From contig JAITJT010000151.1 in assembly GCA_031278795.1 (NCBI GenBank), positions 1-6,322 of the forward strand: a stretch of 6,322 nucleotides of DNA, given 5' to 3'. The notes under the pieces are model-generated. The model saw nothing but the letters and a program-made list of their open reading frames with translations. It made no database searches and was not told where the DNA came from. Source of the DNA: Deltaproteobacteria bacterium (GTDB lineage Bacteria; Desulfobacterota; Desulfarculia; Adiutricales; Adiutricaceae). A program made the position numbers and the translations under genes. The stretch's first letter is position 1, and every line of letters begins with the position of its first letter. Of the stretch, positions 1 through 4,033 are shown piece after piece.

Positions 1-161
1 AAATAATCTAAATATCGTCTGTTTAATATAATATTATCGTTTGCGTCAATTTTTCCTATGATAACTTTTTTATTATCTGGGTTCCCTTTTTCGTTACTAA
101 AAGCGCTGAACTCACAAATATAGCGAATCCCTCTTTGAAGTCTGATTTGATAAGTTGGCAT
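1..161 (-). CDS. IS4/IS1634-like transposase, N-terminal part (runs off the left edge)
   Basis: This minus-strand reading frame starts at ATG (complement of 159-161) and stays open to position 1, giving 53 codons plus two bases. The peptide begins MPTYQIRLQRGIRYICEF and continues with NKKVIIGKIDANDNIILN and RRYLDY. It resembles the N-terminus of IS4/IS1634-type transposases, where a short 'Y-x-Y-x-S/F' strand is followed by a basic 'K-x-x-IGKID...G-I-x-x-N-x-R/K-Y' segment. The catalytic DDE part would lie beyond the window. An in-frame TGA occurs upstream with no ATG between, so this start is well supported; a weak GGGAT lies just 5' of it. The IS end should lie somewhere in about 165-235, but I cannot define the terminal inverted repeat from one end. 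The family call comes from remembered motif similarity only. Whether the element is intact cannot be seen. Confidence 0.68.
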   Translation of the reverse strand, partial: MPTYQIRLQRGIRYICEFSAFSNEKGNPDNKKVIIGKIDANDNIILNRRYLDY

Positions 162-656
162 AATTATCCCGCAAATCGCCAGGTGAGTGAGCCCTCTGCT
201 CCCCCCGGGAGATCAAATGCAGGCCCTTGTTATGCTAATATTGCAAATATTAGATATAATTGTAACTGAAAATAAAAACTAAACATAATTATGTTAAGCT
301 TCAAAAAACTTTGCCTGAAAACCCACATTCATGTCAAACATCAAGCGCTTCCCAAACTTTCAAAAAACCTTTTTGCTAAAAATCCTTCTTTGCGCAAACA
401 TGAATTGAAAATCAATCACTTAGGTGATAACATTAAAAATTGCCTTGGAAAATTTTTATTCTTTGGCAGCTCTTTTGTTTAATTTTACATCAAAGCAGCG
501 CTGAAACCAAAAATTTTCCTTGAGGCTTTTTAAAAAAGAATCTCTAAACCTGGACACTATCTGTCCCCTTAGCCAACAAGTTAAGATTCTCCACTTTTCA
601 AGAGCTTCCTCTTGTTAAAGAGGCTGGATACAAAACTACTTTTTGAGGAAATAAAT
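162..656. other. Gene-free spacer with IS end and tm2 5' region
   Basis: No convincing gene is seen here. The first part (about 165-235) is more GC-rich and probably holds the end of the insertion sequence. From about 235 on the DNA is AT-rich. A perfect 8-bp-arm palindrome (CTAATATT-GCA-AATATTAG) lies at 235-253. GGACA-CTATC-TGTCC lies at 552-566. A 6-bp hairpin with a GTTA loop (CCTCTT/AAGAGG) lies at 608-623, 33 bp before the tm2 start. The open frame at 291-482 has no ribosome binding site and an unconvincing, lysine-rich composition, so I do not call it a gene. I see no strong promoter for the downstream gene. Confidence 0.6.
235..253. repeat. Perfect palindrome, 8-bp arms, 3-bp centre
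   Basis: CTAATATT, GCA, AATATTAG reads as a perfect inverted repeat. It lies between the putative IS end and the AT-rich spacer. It could be a protein binding site, part of the insertion target, or chance in AT-rich sequence. There is no gene start close enough on the plus strand to assign it as an operator. Confidence 0.5.
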
Positions 657-1325
657 ATGGCTATCTGTCAAAATTGCCACAAAACTATTCCAGATGACGC
701 CACGACCTGCGAGTTCTGCGGCGCTCAACAATCCGCGGTTAACCTGAATAAGGAAGAAACCCCTGACTCCCAGCCGACACCGGAGTCCAAAGAGCAGACT
801 TATCCTGGTCCCCAGCCTACAACGGAGTCCAAAGAGCAGACCTATCCAGGTCCCCAGCCTACAACGGATTCCAAAGAGCAGACTTATCCTGGTCCCCAGC
901 CGCCCAACCCCCCACAGCAGCAGCCCTATCCCGGCCAACAGGCGCCCGTCTACGCGTATCCACCTCATTACGGCGCGGACGCGATGTATCCACCTGGCTC
1001 CATTTCACCTAAGAACCGCGACGTGGTCATGCTCCTGTGTTTTTTCCTTGGATTCATTGGGGCCCACCGTTTCTATCTGGGAAAGATTGGAACCGGCATC
1101 CTTATGATACTTACAATCGGTGGCCTGGGTATTTGGGTTCTCGTGGATTTTTTCATATCCGTTTTCGGAAAATACACTGATAGTGAAGGTCGCTATGTGG
1201 ATCCCACATACACCAAGGGACTCGCGACCTTCCTCTTGATCTGGATAGGGCTGGGGGCTCTTATTTGGATCATCTTGGTTGTTATTATGTTTGTTTCGCC
1301 AGGATCCCCACCCTTCTGGATGTAG
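657..1325 (+). CDS. Zinc-ribbon, proline-rich, TM2-domain membrane protein
   Basis: This is a 222-residue protein. Residues 4-21 form a zinc ribbon with C4-x2-C7 and C18-x2-C21. Residues 35-113 are a Pro/Gln/Tyr-rich low-complexity linker that includes three tandem 14-residue repeats (41-82). Residues 117-181 match a TM2 domain: a KNRD-x-V start, first membrane segment about 122-135, the conserved G-x-H-R-F-Y-L-G-K turn (135-143), a second hydrophobic stretch about 144-170, then a soluble tail. A third hydrophobic segment (188-213) follows. TM2 proteins have no settled biochemical function; the zinc ribbon plus flexible linker suggests a cytoplasmic sensing or docking arm on a small membrane anchor. 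I chose ATG 657 because GAGGA (645-649) sits 7 bp before it and the zinc ribbon begins at once; a TTG at 612 lies inside a hairpin and adds only 15 residues of no evident value. The gene appears monocistronic, with a strong terminator just downstream. Confidence 0.85.
   Translation: MAICQNCHKTIPDDATTCEFCGAQQSAVNLNKEETPDSQPTPESKEQTYPGPQPTTESKEQTYPGPQPTTDSKEQTYPGPQPPNPPQQQPYPGQQAPVYAYPPHYGADAMYPPGSISPKNRDVVMLLCFFLGFIGAHRFYLGKIGTGILMILTIGGLGIWVLVDFFISVFGKYTDSEGRYVDPTYTKGLATFLLIWIGLGALIWIILVVIMFVSPGSPPFWM
777..902 (+). repeat. Three tandem 42-bp repeats inside the TM2 gene
   Basis: Three consecutive 42-bp units differ at only a few, mostly synonymous, positions. Each encodes the 14-residue unit T-T/P-E/D-S-K-E-Q-T-Y-P-G-P-Q-P. 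The near-identity at DNA level points to recent duplication by slippage or unequal recombination. A degenerate continuation (P-x-x-P-x-Q-Q-P-Y-P-G, residues 83-93) suggests an older copy. Copy number may vary between strains without breaking the frame. Confidence 0.95.
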
Positions 1326-1348
1326 ATGAAAATGCCTTCTCACTTAGC

Positions 1349-1382
1349 GCTAAGGGCCCCCTCGGGGGCCCTTGGCTTTTTC
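1349..1382 (+). terminator. Rho-independent terminator of the TM2 gene
   Basis: A 12-bp stem GCTAAGGGCCCC / GGGGCCCTTGGC (1349-1360 with 1365-1376, one T-G wobble) has the loop CTCG. It is followed by TTTTTCTT. It begins 23 bp after the TM2 stop codon. Confidence 0.93.
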
Positions 1383-1464
1383 TTGGGACTTCGTCTCTCT
1401 TTGAGGCTACAGGTAAAAAAATGCACCGCAAAGGACCTTCTCCCTGGTACCCCTAAAACACCAG

Positions 1465-1626
1465 CTAGCTAACTCTAATCTTCATCCTGGGCTCCCTGAC
1501 TGGGATAAAGTCTAAGGGTTGGCGCTCCAGCACCTCAAAACCCGTTTTCTCCAGATTTTAGGTTTTTTTACGGCCGCCTCTCTCTTAAGCTTTCAGAGCC
1601 TCCTCAAAAAAATCCCCTGGATTACA
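1465..1626 (-). pseudogene. Decayed C-terminal coding remnant with two in-frame TAA codons
   Basis: One minus-strand frame reads protein-like in three pieces: NPGDFFEEALKA, stop, ERGGRKKT, stop, then NLEKTGFEVLERQPL followed by DFIPVREPRMKIRVS and a final TAG (complement of 1465-1467). The TAA codons are at 1585-1587 and 1558-1560. The residue mix (E, K, V, L, R, G, with a typical 'L-E-x-x-G-F-E-V-x-E-R' helix-turn-strand) and the locally higher GC look like true coding sequence, unlike the surrounding DNA. The tail resembles several families, for example the C-terminal end of GTP cyclohydrolase II or of some methyltransferases, but I cannot decide between them. Upstream the same frame dissolves into AT-rich codons with no ATG. 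I read it as the degraded 3' end of a lost gene; a chance open stretch is possible. Confidence 0.42.
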
Positions 1627-1677
1627 AGGAAAGAGCAAAAAAATTTTACATAGGCTAAAAAAAATAAGTGCAATTAA

Positions 1678-1692
1678 TATCGATAATCGATA
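1678..1692. repeat. Perfect palindrome TATCGAT-A-ATCGATA
   Basis: This 15-bp site has perfect 7-bp arms and a one-base centre, and it includes two overlapping ATCGAT motifs. It is not adjacent to an intact gene. It could be a regulator site left from a lost gene, or chance in AT-rich sequence. Confidence 0.5.
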
Positions 1693-1773
1693 AAATCTAC
1701 CTTTCTTTGAAAACCTATGAAAAACCAATCTTTTCAGATGGAGAAAATTTAAGCTGCTACAAAAACTGTAACA

Positions 1774-1785
1774 ATAGTATACTAT
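1774..1785. repeat. Perfect 12-bp palindrome ATAGTATACTAT
   Basis: A perfect 12-bp palindrome without a spacer lies in the most AT-rich part of the gene-free region. No gene is near enough to link it to a function. Confidence 0.45.
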
Positions 1786-1928
1786 AGAAAATTTAATATA
1801 CTTAAATATTATTATTAACTTAAACTCTATATTTAAAAGAAAAGATATATTTTATATAAAAACACCTGCCCGGCTCATACCCTGCCTCAGGCCCCCTTCC
1901 TTTCTCATCTTGTCCGCTAAAAATATCA

Positions 1929-1964
1929 CCAAGGCCTTTATCTACTTGATAAAAGTCGCCTTGG
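1929..1964. repeat. Long imperfect hairpin
   Basis: CCAAGGC (1929-1935) pairs perfectly with GCCTTGG (1958-1964). Inside this, CTTTATC can pair with GATAAAAG with one bulged A, so most of the 36 bases form a stem. There is no T-tract after it on either side, so it does not look like a standard terminator. Its right arm runs into the first copy of a 15-bp near-repeat (1959-1973). Confidence 0.5.
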
Positions 1965-1973
1965 CAGATGACA
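1959..1973 (+). repeat. Near-repeat copy 1: CCTTGGCAGATGACA
   Basis: This matches CCTTGACAGATGGCA at 2380-2394 in 13 of 15 positions. In both copies the TTGRCA core is in a promoter-like setting: here TTGGCA (1961-1966), 17 bp, TCTAAA (1984-1989). The downstream copy is the -35 region of a much better promoter. Confidence 0.45.
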
Positions 1974-2121
1974 ATCACCTAAATCTAAAAAAAATTTTAA
2001 CGTACAAATAAAAAACAATTCGTAATAATTCGAGAAATAAGAGGCCTATCAGAATAAATTTTTTTCACCGCGCGGCCCATATTTAGCTTTACCAAACATT
2101 CAATAAATGGAAGCTTAGGAA

Positions 2122-2247
2122 TTTTTTTGGCAAATTTTTCCATATTTTTCAAAAAAACTCTTTTTTTTAACTTTTTGACCCTTCAATGGGCCCACTTTTT
2201 TAAAATTTTTCGTTTTTTTCAATGTTTTCAGGTGTTTTGTAATTTTT
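2122..2247. other. Helically phased T-tracts (probable curved DNA)
   Basis: Runs of four to eight T on the plus strand occur at 2122-2128, 2135-2139, 2145-2149, 2161-2168, 2172-2176, 2196-2201, 2206-2210, 2213-2219, 2225-2228, 2235-2238 and 2243-2247, with an A7 run at 2151-2157. Most centres are 8-12 bp apart, close to one helical turn, with one larger gap (about 2177-2195). Phased A/T-tracts on one strand are the classic cause of intrinsic DNA curvature. The stretch ends about 135 bp before the promoter at 2382-2410, where curvature could matter for nucleoid-protein binding or promoter activity. Confidence 0.6.
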
Positions 2248-2381
2248 GGCCCTCTTCTTAGCCTATTTCTTACACCTAAAAAAAAGACGAAGTAGACCTT
2301 TATGACGCTCGTTTTATAGGCTAAATGCCACAAAAGGGTAAAAAATTCTCCTTTTTGTCAACGATTCAAAAAGTTTGTACC

Positions 2382-2410
2382 TTGACAGATGGCATTTCAG
2401 TTCTTATATT
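2382..2410 (+). promoter_or_regulatory. Strong sigma70-type promoter
   Basis: TTGACA (2382-2387, 6/6 consensus), a 17-bp spacer, then TATATT (2405-2410, 5/6). A transcript would start near 2417 and run rightward. The next gene on this strand is the pirin gene at 2750, so this promoter gives either a leader of about 330 nt or an independent small RNA. No clear intrinsic terminator lies between it and the pirin gene. Confidence 0.62.
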
Positions 2411-2624
2411 TTATACAGAGGGTCGGAACAAAGCTTTTTGAGGCTTTGCATGACCTCACACCTTTACAATAGGGATAAGGGCATTTTAAGCCCTTTGAAC
2501 TGTTATATCTAAACTTGAGGATCTTTATCATGAACTTTTTTCTCTGACGTCTCCTTAAGCGGGGCTGAGCTGTAGCGCTCAATGTTTTAGACAAATAAGC
2601 GCCAAAAAACAATCAGCCTCTTTC

Positions 2625-2654
2625 AAGAAGCTCTAAAGACCGCAAAGAAGCTCT
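2625..2654. repeat. Two direct repeats AAGAAGCTCT, 20 bp apart
   Basis: Identical 10-bp copies lie at 2625-2634 and 2645-2654. The 20-bp period puts them on the same face of the helix, as for tandem regulator half-sites. They lie about 95-125 bp before the pirin start. Confidence 0.55.
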
Positions 2655-2674
2655 CAATGCTTATTTGCCTTTTA

Positions 2675-2691
2675 AAAATCTTTAAGATTTT
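2675..2691. repeat. Palindrome AAAATCTT-T-AAGATTTT
   Basis: This has perfect 8-bp arms around one base, 58 bp before the pirin start. The right arm ends in TTTT, but the A/T-rich stem is too weak for a confident terminator call. It may be an operator or chance. Confidence 0.45.
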
Positions 2692-2700
2692 AGCCCACAG

Positions 2701-2726
2701 TTATGGATATATTCCATAATTTCCAT
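2701..2726 (+). promoter_or_regulatory. Operator-like palindrome before the pirin gene
   Basis: TTATGGA (2701-2707), TATAT, TCCATAA (2713-2719) is a perfect inverted repeat. A further TTCCAT half-site follows at 2721-2726, 9 bp after the one at 2712-2717. The palindrome overlaps the only -10-like elements close to the gene (TATATT 2708-2713, CATAAT 2715-2720), although no good -35 box is present. The placement suits a repressor that covers a local promoter. The regulator cannot be named from sequence. Confidence 0.5.
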
Positions 2727-2749
2727 GAAAGTGAAAGGTATTCTAAATT

Positions 2750-3601
2750 ATGACTACCCTAAAGCAAGTCAAGAAATCAGTAACCGGCCATAGAACAGTC
2801 GACGGAGCCGGCGTCCATCTGGTCAGAGTGCTGGGTGTTTCAACCGTTCAGGACTTCGATCCATTCTTAATGCTGGACTCCTTCGATTCCACCAATCCCG
2901 ACGACTATATCAAGGGTTTCCCTTTTCACCCCCACAGGGGCATAGAAACCATTACATATCTCATCCACGGCGAGATGGAGCACAGCGACAGCCTTGGCAA
3001 CAAAGGCGTCATTGGTAACGGAGAAAGCCAGTGGATGACCGCCGGAAGCGGCATCATGCACCAGGAGATGCCCGTGTCCTCACCTAGGATGCTGGGCGTC
3101 CAGATCTGGCTGAACCTCCCCAAGGAAAGCAAGATGACGCACCCCATTTACTTTGACATCACCAAGGACATGATCCCCATGGTAAAGACCGACTTTGGTG
3201 AGGTGAGGGTAATCTCCGGCAAATACGAGAACACCGAGGGTGTGAAACCGAAAAACATCCAAGCCACCCTTCTGGACTTCAATTTGGAGAGTGGCAAGAG
3301 CGTCACCATCCCGACCATCCCCAATGAGAACGTCTTCGTCTTCTTAATTGAGGGTGACGCGGTCATTAACGGCGACACCTATGACGAGAAGAGCGCCGTG
3401 CTCTTCAAAAACGAAGGTGATGCCATAGAGATCCACGCCACTAAGAAGAAACCGCTAAGGTTCCTCTTCTTCGAGGGCAAGCCGCTCCGCGAGCCCGTGG
3501 CCTGGGGAGGCCCCATTGTCATGAACACCGACGAGGAGTTGCGCCAGACCTTCCTGGAGCTAGAGGAAGGCACCTTCATCAAGCACAACGCCAAAGCGTA
3601 A
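2750..3601 (+). CDS. Pirin-family metal-binding cupin
   Basis: This 283-residue bicupin is a usual length for the family. The N-terminal cupin carries FPFHPHRGIET, with H60 and H62, and the segment around S100-M107 supplies H104 and E106. These are the four metal ligands of pirins (two His, then His and Glu), so the metal site looks intact. G-x-Q-x-W-L-N-L-P-x-x-x-K near the middle and the C-terminal GKPLREPVAWGGPIVMNT block (243-260) are also pirin hallmarks. Bacterial pirins act in the cytoplasm. Some have quercetin 2,3-dioxygenase activity and others bind metabolic enzymes or respond to stress; which applies here cannot be read from sequence. ATG 2750 follows a modest AAAGG (2734-2738) at 11 bp. 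The gene is clearly more GC-rich than its flanks. It ends in its own terminator, so it is not an operon partner of the downstream nik genes. Confidence 0.95.
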   Translation: MTTLKQVKKSVTGHRTVDGAGVHLVRVLGVSTVQDFDPFLMLDSFDSTNPDDYIKGFPFHPHRGIETITYLIHGEMEHSDSLGNKGVIGNGESQWMTAGSGIMHQEMPVSSPRMLGVQIWLNLPKESKMTHPIYFDITKDMIPMVKTDFGEVRVISGKYENTEGVKPKNIQATLLDFNLESGKSVTIPTIPNENVFVFLIEGDAVINGDTYDEKSAVLFKNEGDAIEIHATKKKPLRFLFFEGKPLREPVAWGGPIVMNTDEELRQTFLELEEGTFIKHNAKA

Positions 3602-3690
3602 GTTTTTAATTTTTCTTTCCCACCGCGCCTTTTACCTAATTTAGAGGCAGGCGCCTTCTCATGCATTATTCAGCTTTCTCTTATTCACTT

Positions 3691-3724
3691 AAAGGGCTGC
3701 GCCCATTTCTGGGCGCGGCCCTTT
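3691..3724 (+). terminator. Rho-independent terminator after the pirin gene
   Basis: AAAGGGCTGCGCCCA (3691-3705) and TGGGCGCGGCCCTTT (3710-3724) form a 15-bp stem with one T-G wobble and a TTTC loop. The T-rich end is partly within the stem and is followed by ATTATG. It lies 90 bp after the pirin stop. Confidence 0.87.
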
Positions 3725-3770
3725 ATTATGTCGCGGACTTGTCCTCATCCTTAGATCGCCCTGATTTTCC

Positions 3771-3800
3771 TTGACTTTCACCCCCCCACGGACGCATAAT
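3771..3800 (+). promoter_or_regulatory. Sigma70-type promoter of a small transcription unit
   Basis: TTGACT (3771-3776, 5/6), an 18-bp spacer and CATAAT (3795-3800, 5/6). It stands downstream of the pirin terminator and upstream of a hairpin-rich stretch that ends in a strong terminator. Transcription would start near 3807. Confidence 0.6.
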
Positions 3801-3806
3801 AATAGC

Positions 3807-3950
3807 GCTCCATGAAGGAGTCTTGATTATCACGAAGATAATTTACCGCCAGGAATAGCCCTTTGGGCCTGGCGACGCTTGGCTTCAATAAAAAACATAC
3901 CGTAAAGGTCATGAAGGCCTCTCTGCACACATGCGGAGAGGTCTTTTTTT
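3807..3950 (+). ncRNA. Candidate small RNA or regulatory leader, about 144 nt
   Basis: The span lies between a near-consensus promoter and a strong intrinsic terminator and has no usable reading frame. Three hairpins are visible: CTCC/GGAG with loop ATGAA (3808-3820), ATTATC/GATAAT with loop ACGAA (3826-3842), and CGCCAGG/CCTGGCG (3847-3853 with 3868-3874) enclosing a smaller CCC-TTT-GGG hairpin. An A-rich single-stranded stretch (about 3888-3897) precedes the terminator hairpin. I recognise no known family. It could be a free small RNA, or the leader of the nik operon ending in an attenuator 83 bp before nikK. I found no convincing antiterminator pairing, and nikK appears to have its own promoter, so I favour a separate small RNA. 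Confidence 0.48.
3915..3950 (+). terminator. Strong Rho-independent terminator before nikK
   Basis: AGGCCTCTCTGCA (3915-3927) and TGCGGAGAGGTCT (3932-3944) form a 13-bp stem with two wobbles and a CACA loop. TTTTTT and then ATTTTTAT follow. It ends the small transcription unit that starts near 3807 and shields nikK from upstream transcription. Confidence 0.9.
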
Positions 3951-3976
3951 ATTTTTATAAAATATAATCTTTGCGG

Positions 3977-4005
3977 TTCATATAAGCGTAATATTCTTAT
4001 ATTAT
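3977..4005 (+). promoter_or_regulatory. Probable nik operon promoter with embedded inverted repeat
   Basis: A promoter can be read as TTCATA (3977-3982), 17 bp, TATTAT (4000-4005). Between and over these boxes lies the perfect inverted repeat ATATAAG (3980-3986), 9-bp spacer, CTTATAT (3996-4002). A repressor bound there would block both boxes, which is what is expected for a metal-responsive regulator. The repeat does not match the classic NikR half-sites, so the regulator is unknown. A perfect TATAAT at 3963-3968 is an alternative -10, but its -35 region would fall in the terminator and is poor. Confidence 0.5.
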
Positions 4006-4033
4006 CTATATTTTTTTAGATGAGGTTTTAAAA

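Larger units (their letters stand above)
1383..2749. other. Long AT-rich gene-poor region
   Basis: I see no intact gene in this stretch of about 1.4 kb. The open frames present (for example minus 2115-2333 and 2397-2612) are lysine-rich or patternless translations of homopolymer runs and lack ribosome binding sites. What it does hold is annotated separately: a decayed minus-strand coding remnant (about 1465-1626), palindromes (1678-1692, 1774-1785), a long imperfect hairpin (1929-1964), phased T-tracts (2122-2247), a strong promoter (2382-2410) with a structured potential leader, and palindromes and direct repeats just before the pirin gene. Small islands of higher GC (about 1440-1600, 1865-1920) look like remnants of coding DNA in an eroding background. 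Confidence 0.6.
2417..2749 (+). ncRNA. Possible structured leader of the pirin gene or small RNA
   Basis: Downstream of the strong promoter there are several local hairpins: CAAAGC/GCTTTG (2429-2434 with 2443-2448), an alternative TGAGG/CCTCA pairing (2439-2443 with 2454-2458) that excludes it, AAGGGC/GCCCTT (2477-2482 with 2490-2495) and TGAGC/GCTCA (2566-2570 with 2577-2581). I recognise no known RNA family or riboswitch. The 3' end is not defined by a terminator. This is a weak call that rests on the promoter and on hairpins which AT-rich DNA can also give by chance. Confidence 0.25.
3602..4033. other. Intergenic region between pirin and nikK
   Basis: No protein gene is seen. The stretch holds, in order, the pirin terminator (3691-3724), a promoter (3771-3800), a likely small RNA (about 3807-3950) that ends in a strong terminator, and the nikK promoter region with an inverted repeat (3977-4005) and ribosome binding site (TGAGG, 4021-4025). 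I see no match to a cobalamin riboswitch B12 box or to the usual NikR operator. Confidence 0.7.

Noticed and set aside
291..482. 63-codon open frame on the plus strand
   Set aside because: There is no ribosome binding site before its ATG, the translation is lysine- and phenylalanine-rich without recognisable motifs, and the base composition matches the non-coding background.
552..566. GGACA-CTATC-TGTCC inverted repeat as an operator for the TM2 gene
   Set aside because: The arms are only 5 bp, the site is about 90 bp from the start codon, and no promoter can be placed around it.
612..656. TTG at 612 as an upstream start of the TM2 protein
   Set aside because: The TTG lies inside a hairpin without a binding site; ATG 657 has GAGGA at the right distance and starts directly at the zinc ribbon.
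636..968. 110-codon minus-strand open frame with repeated R-x-R-L-G-T units
   Set aside because: It is the antisense reading of the 42-bp tandem repeats of the TM2 gene.
1465..1626. TAA reassignment or read-through in the broken frame
   Set aside because: All intact genes in the window end normally (TAA is used as the stop of pirin and nikL), so recoding of TAA is not supported; decay is simpler.
2326..2372. AAAAGG/CCTTTT hairpin followed by T-rich DNA as a terminator
   Set aside because: The stem is A/T-rich and short with a long loop, and no gene lies upstream that would need it.
2531..2548. Five-residue ATG frame after a GAGG (possible leader peptide)
   Set aside because: It is too short to judge, has no runs of one regulatory amino acid, and no attenuator hairpin follows.
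2115..2612. Minus-strand open frames at 2115-2333 and 2397-2612
   Set aside because: The first is a lysine-rich translation of T-tracts. The second has no family features and lies antisense to a strong promoter region. Neither has a binding site.
3725..4033. Cobalamin riboswitch or classic NikR operator upstream of nikK
   Set aside because: No B12-box-like sequence and no GTATGA/TCATAC-type half-sites are visible.
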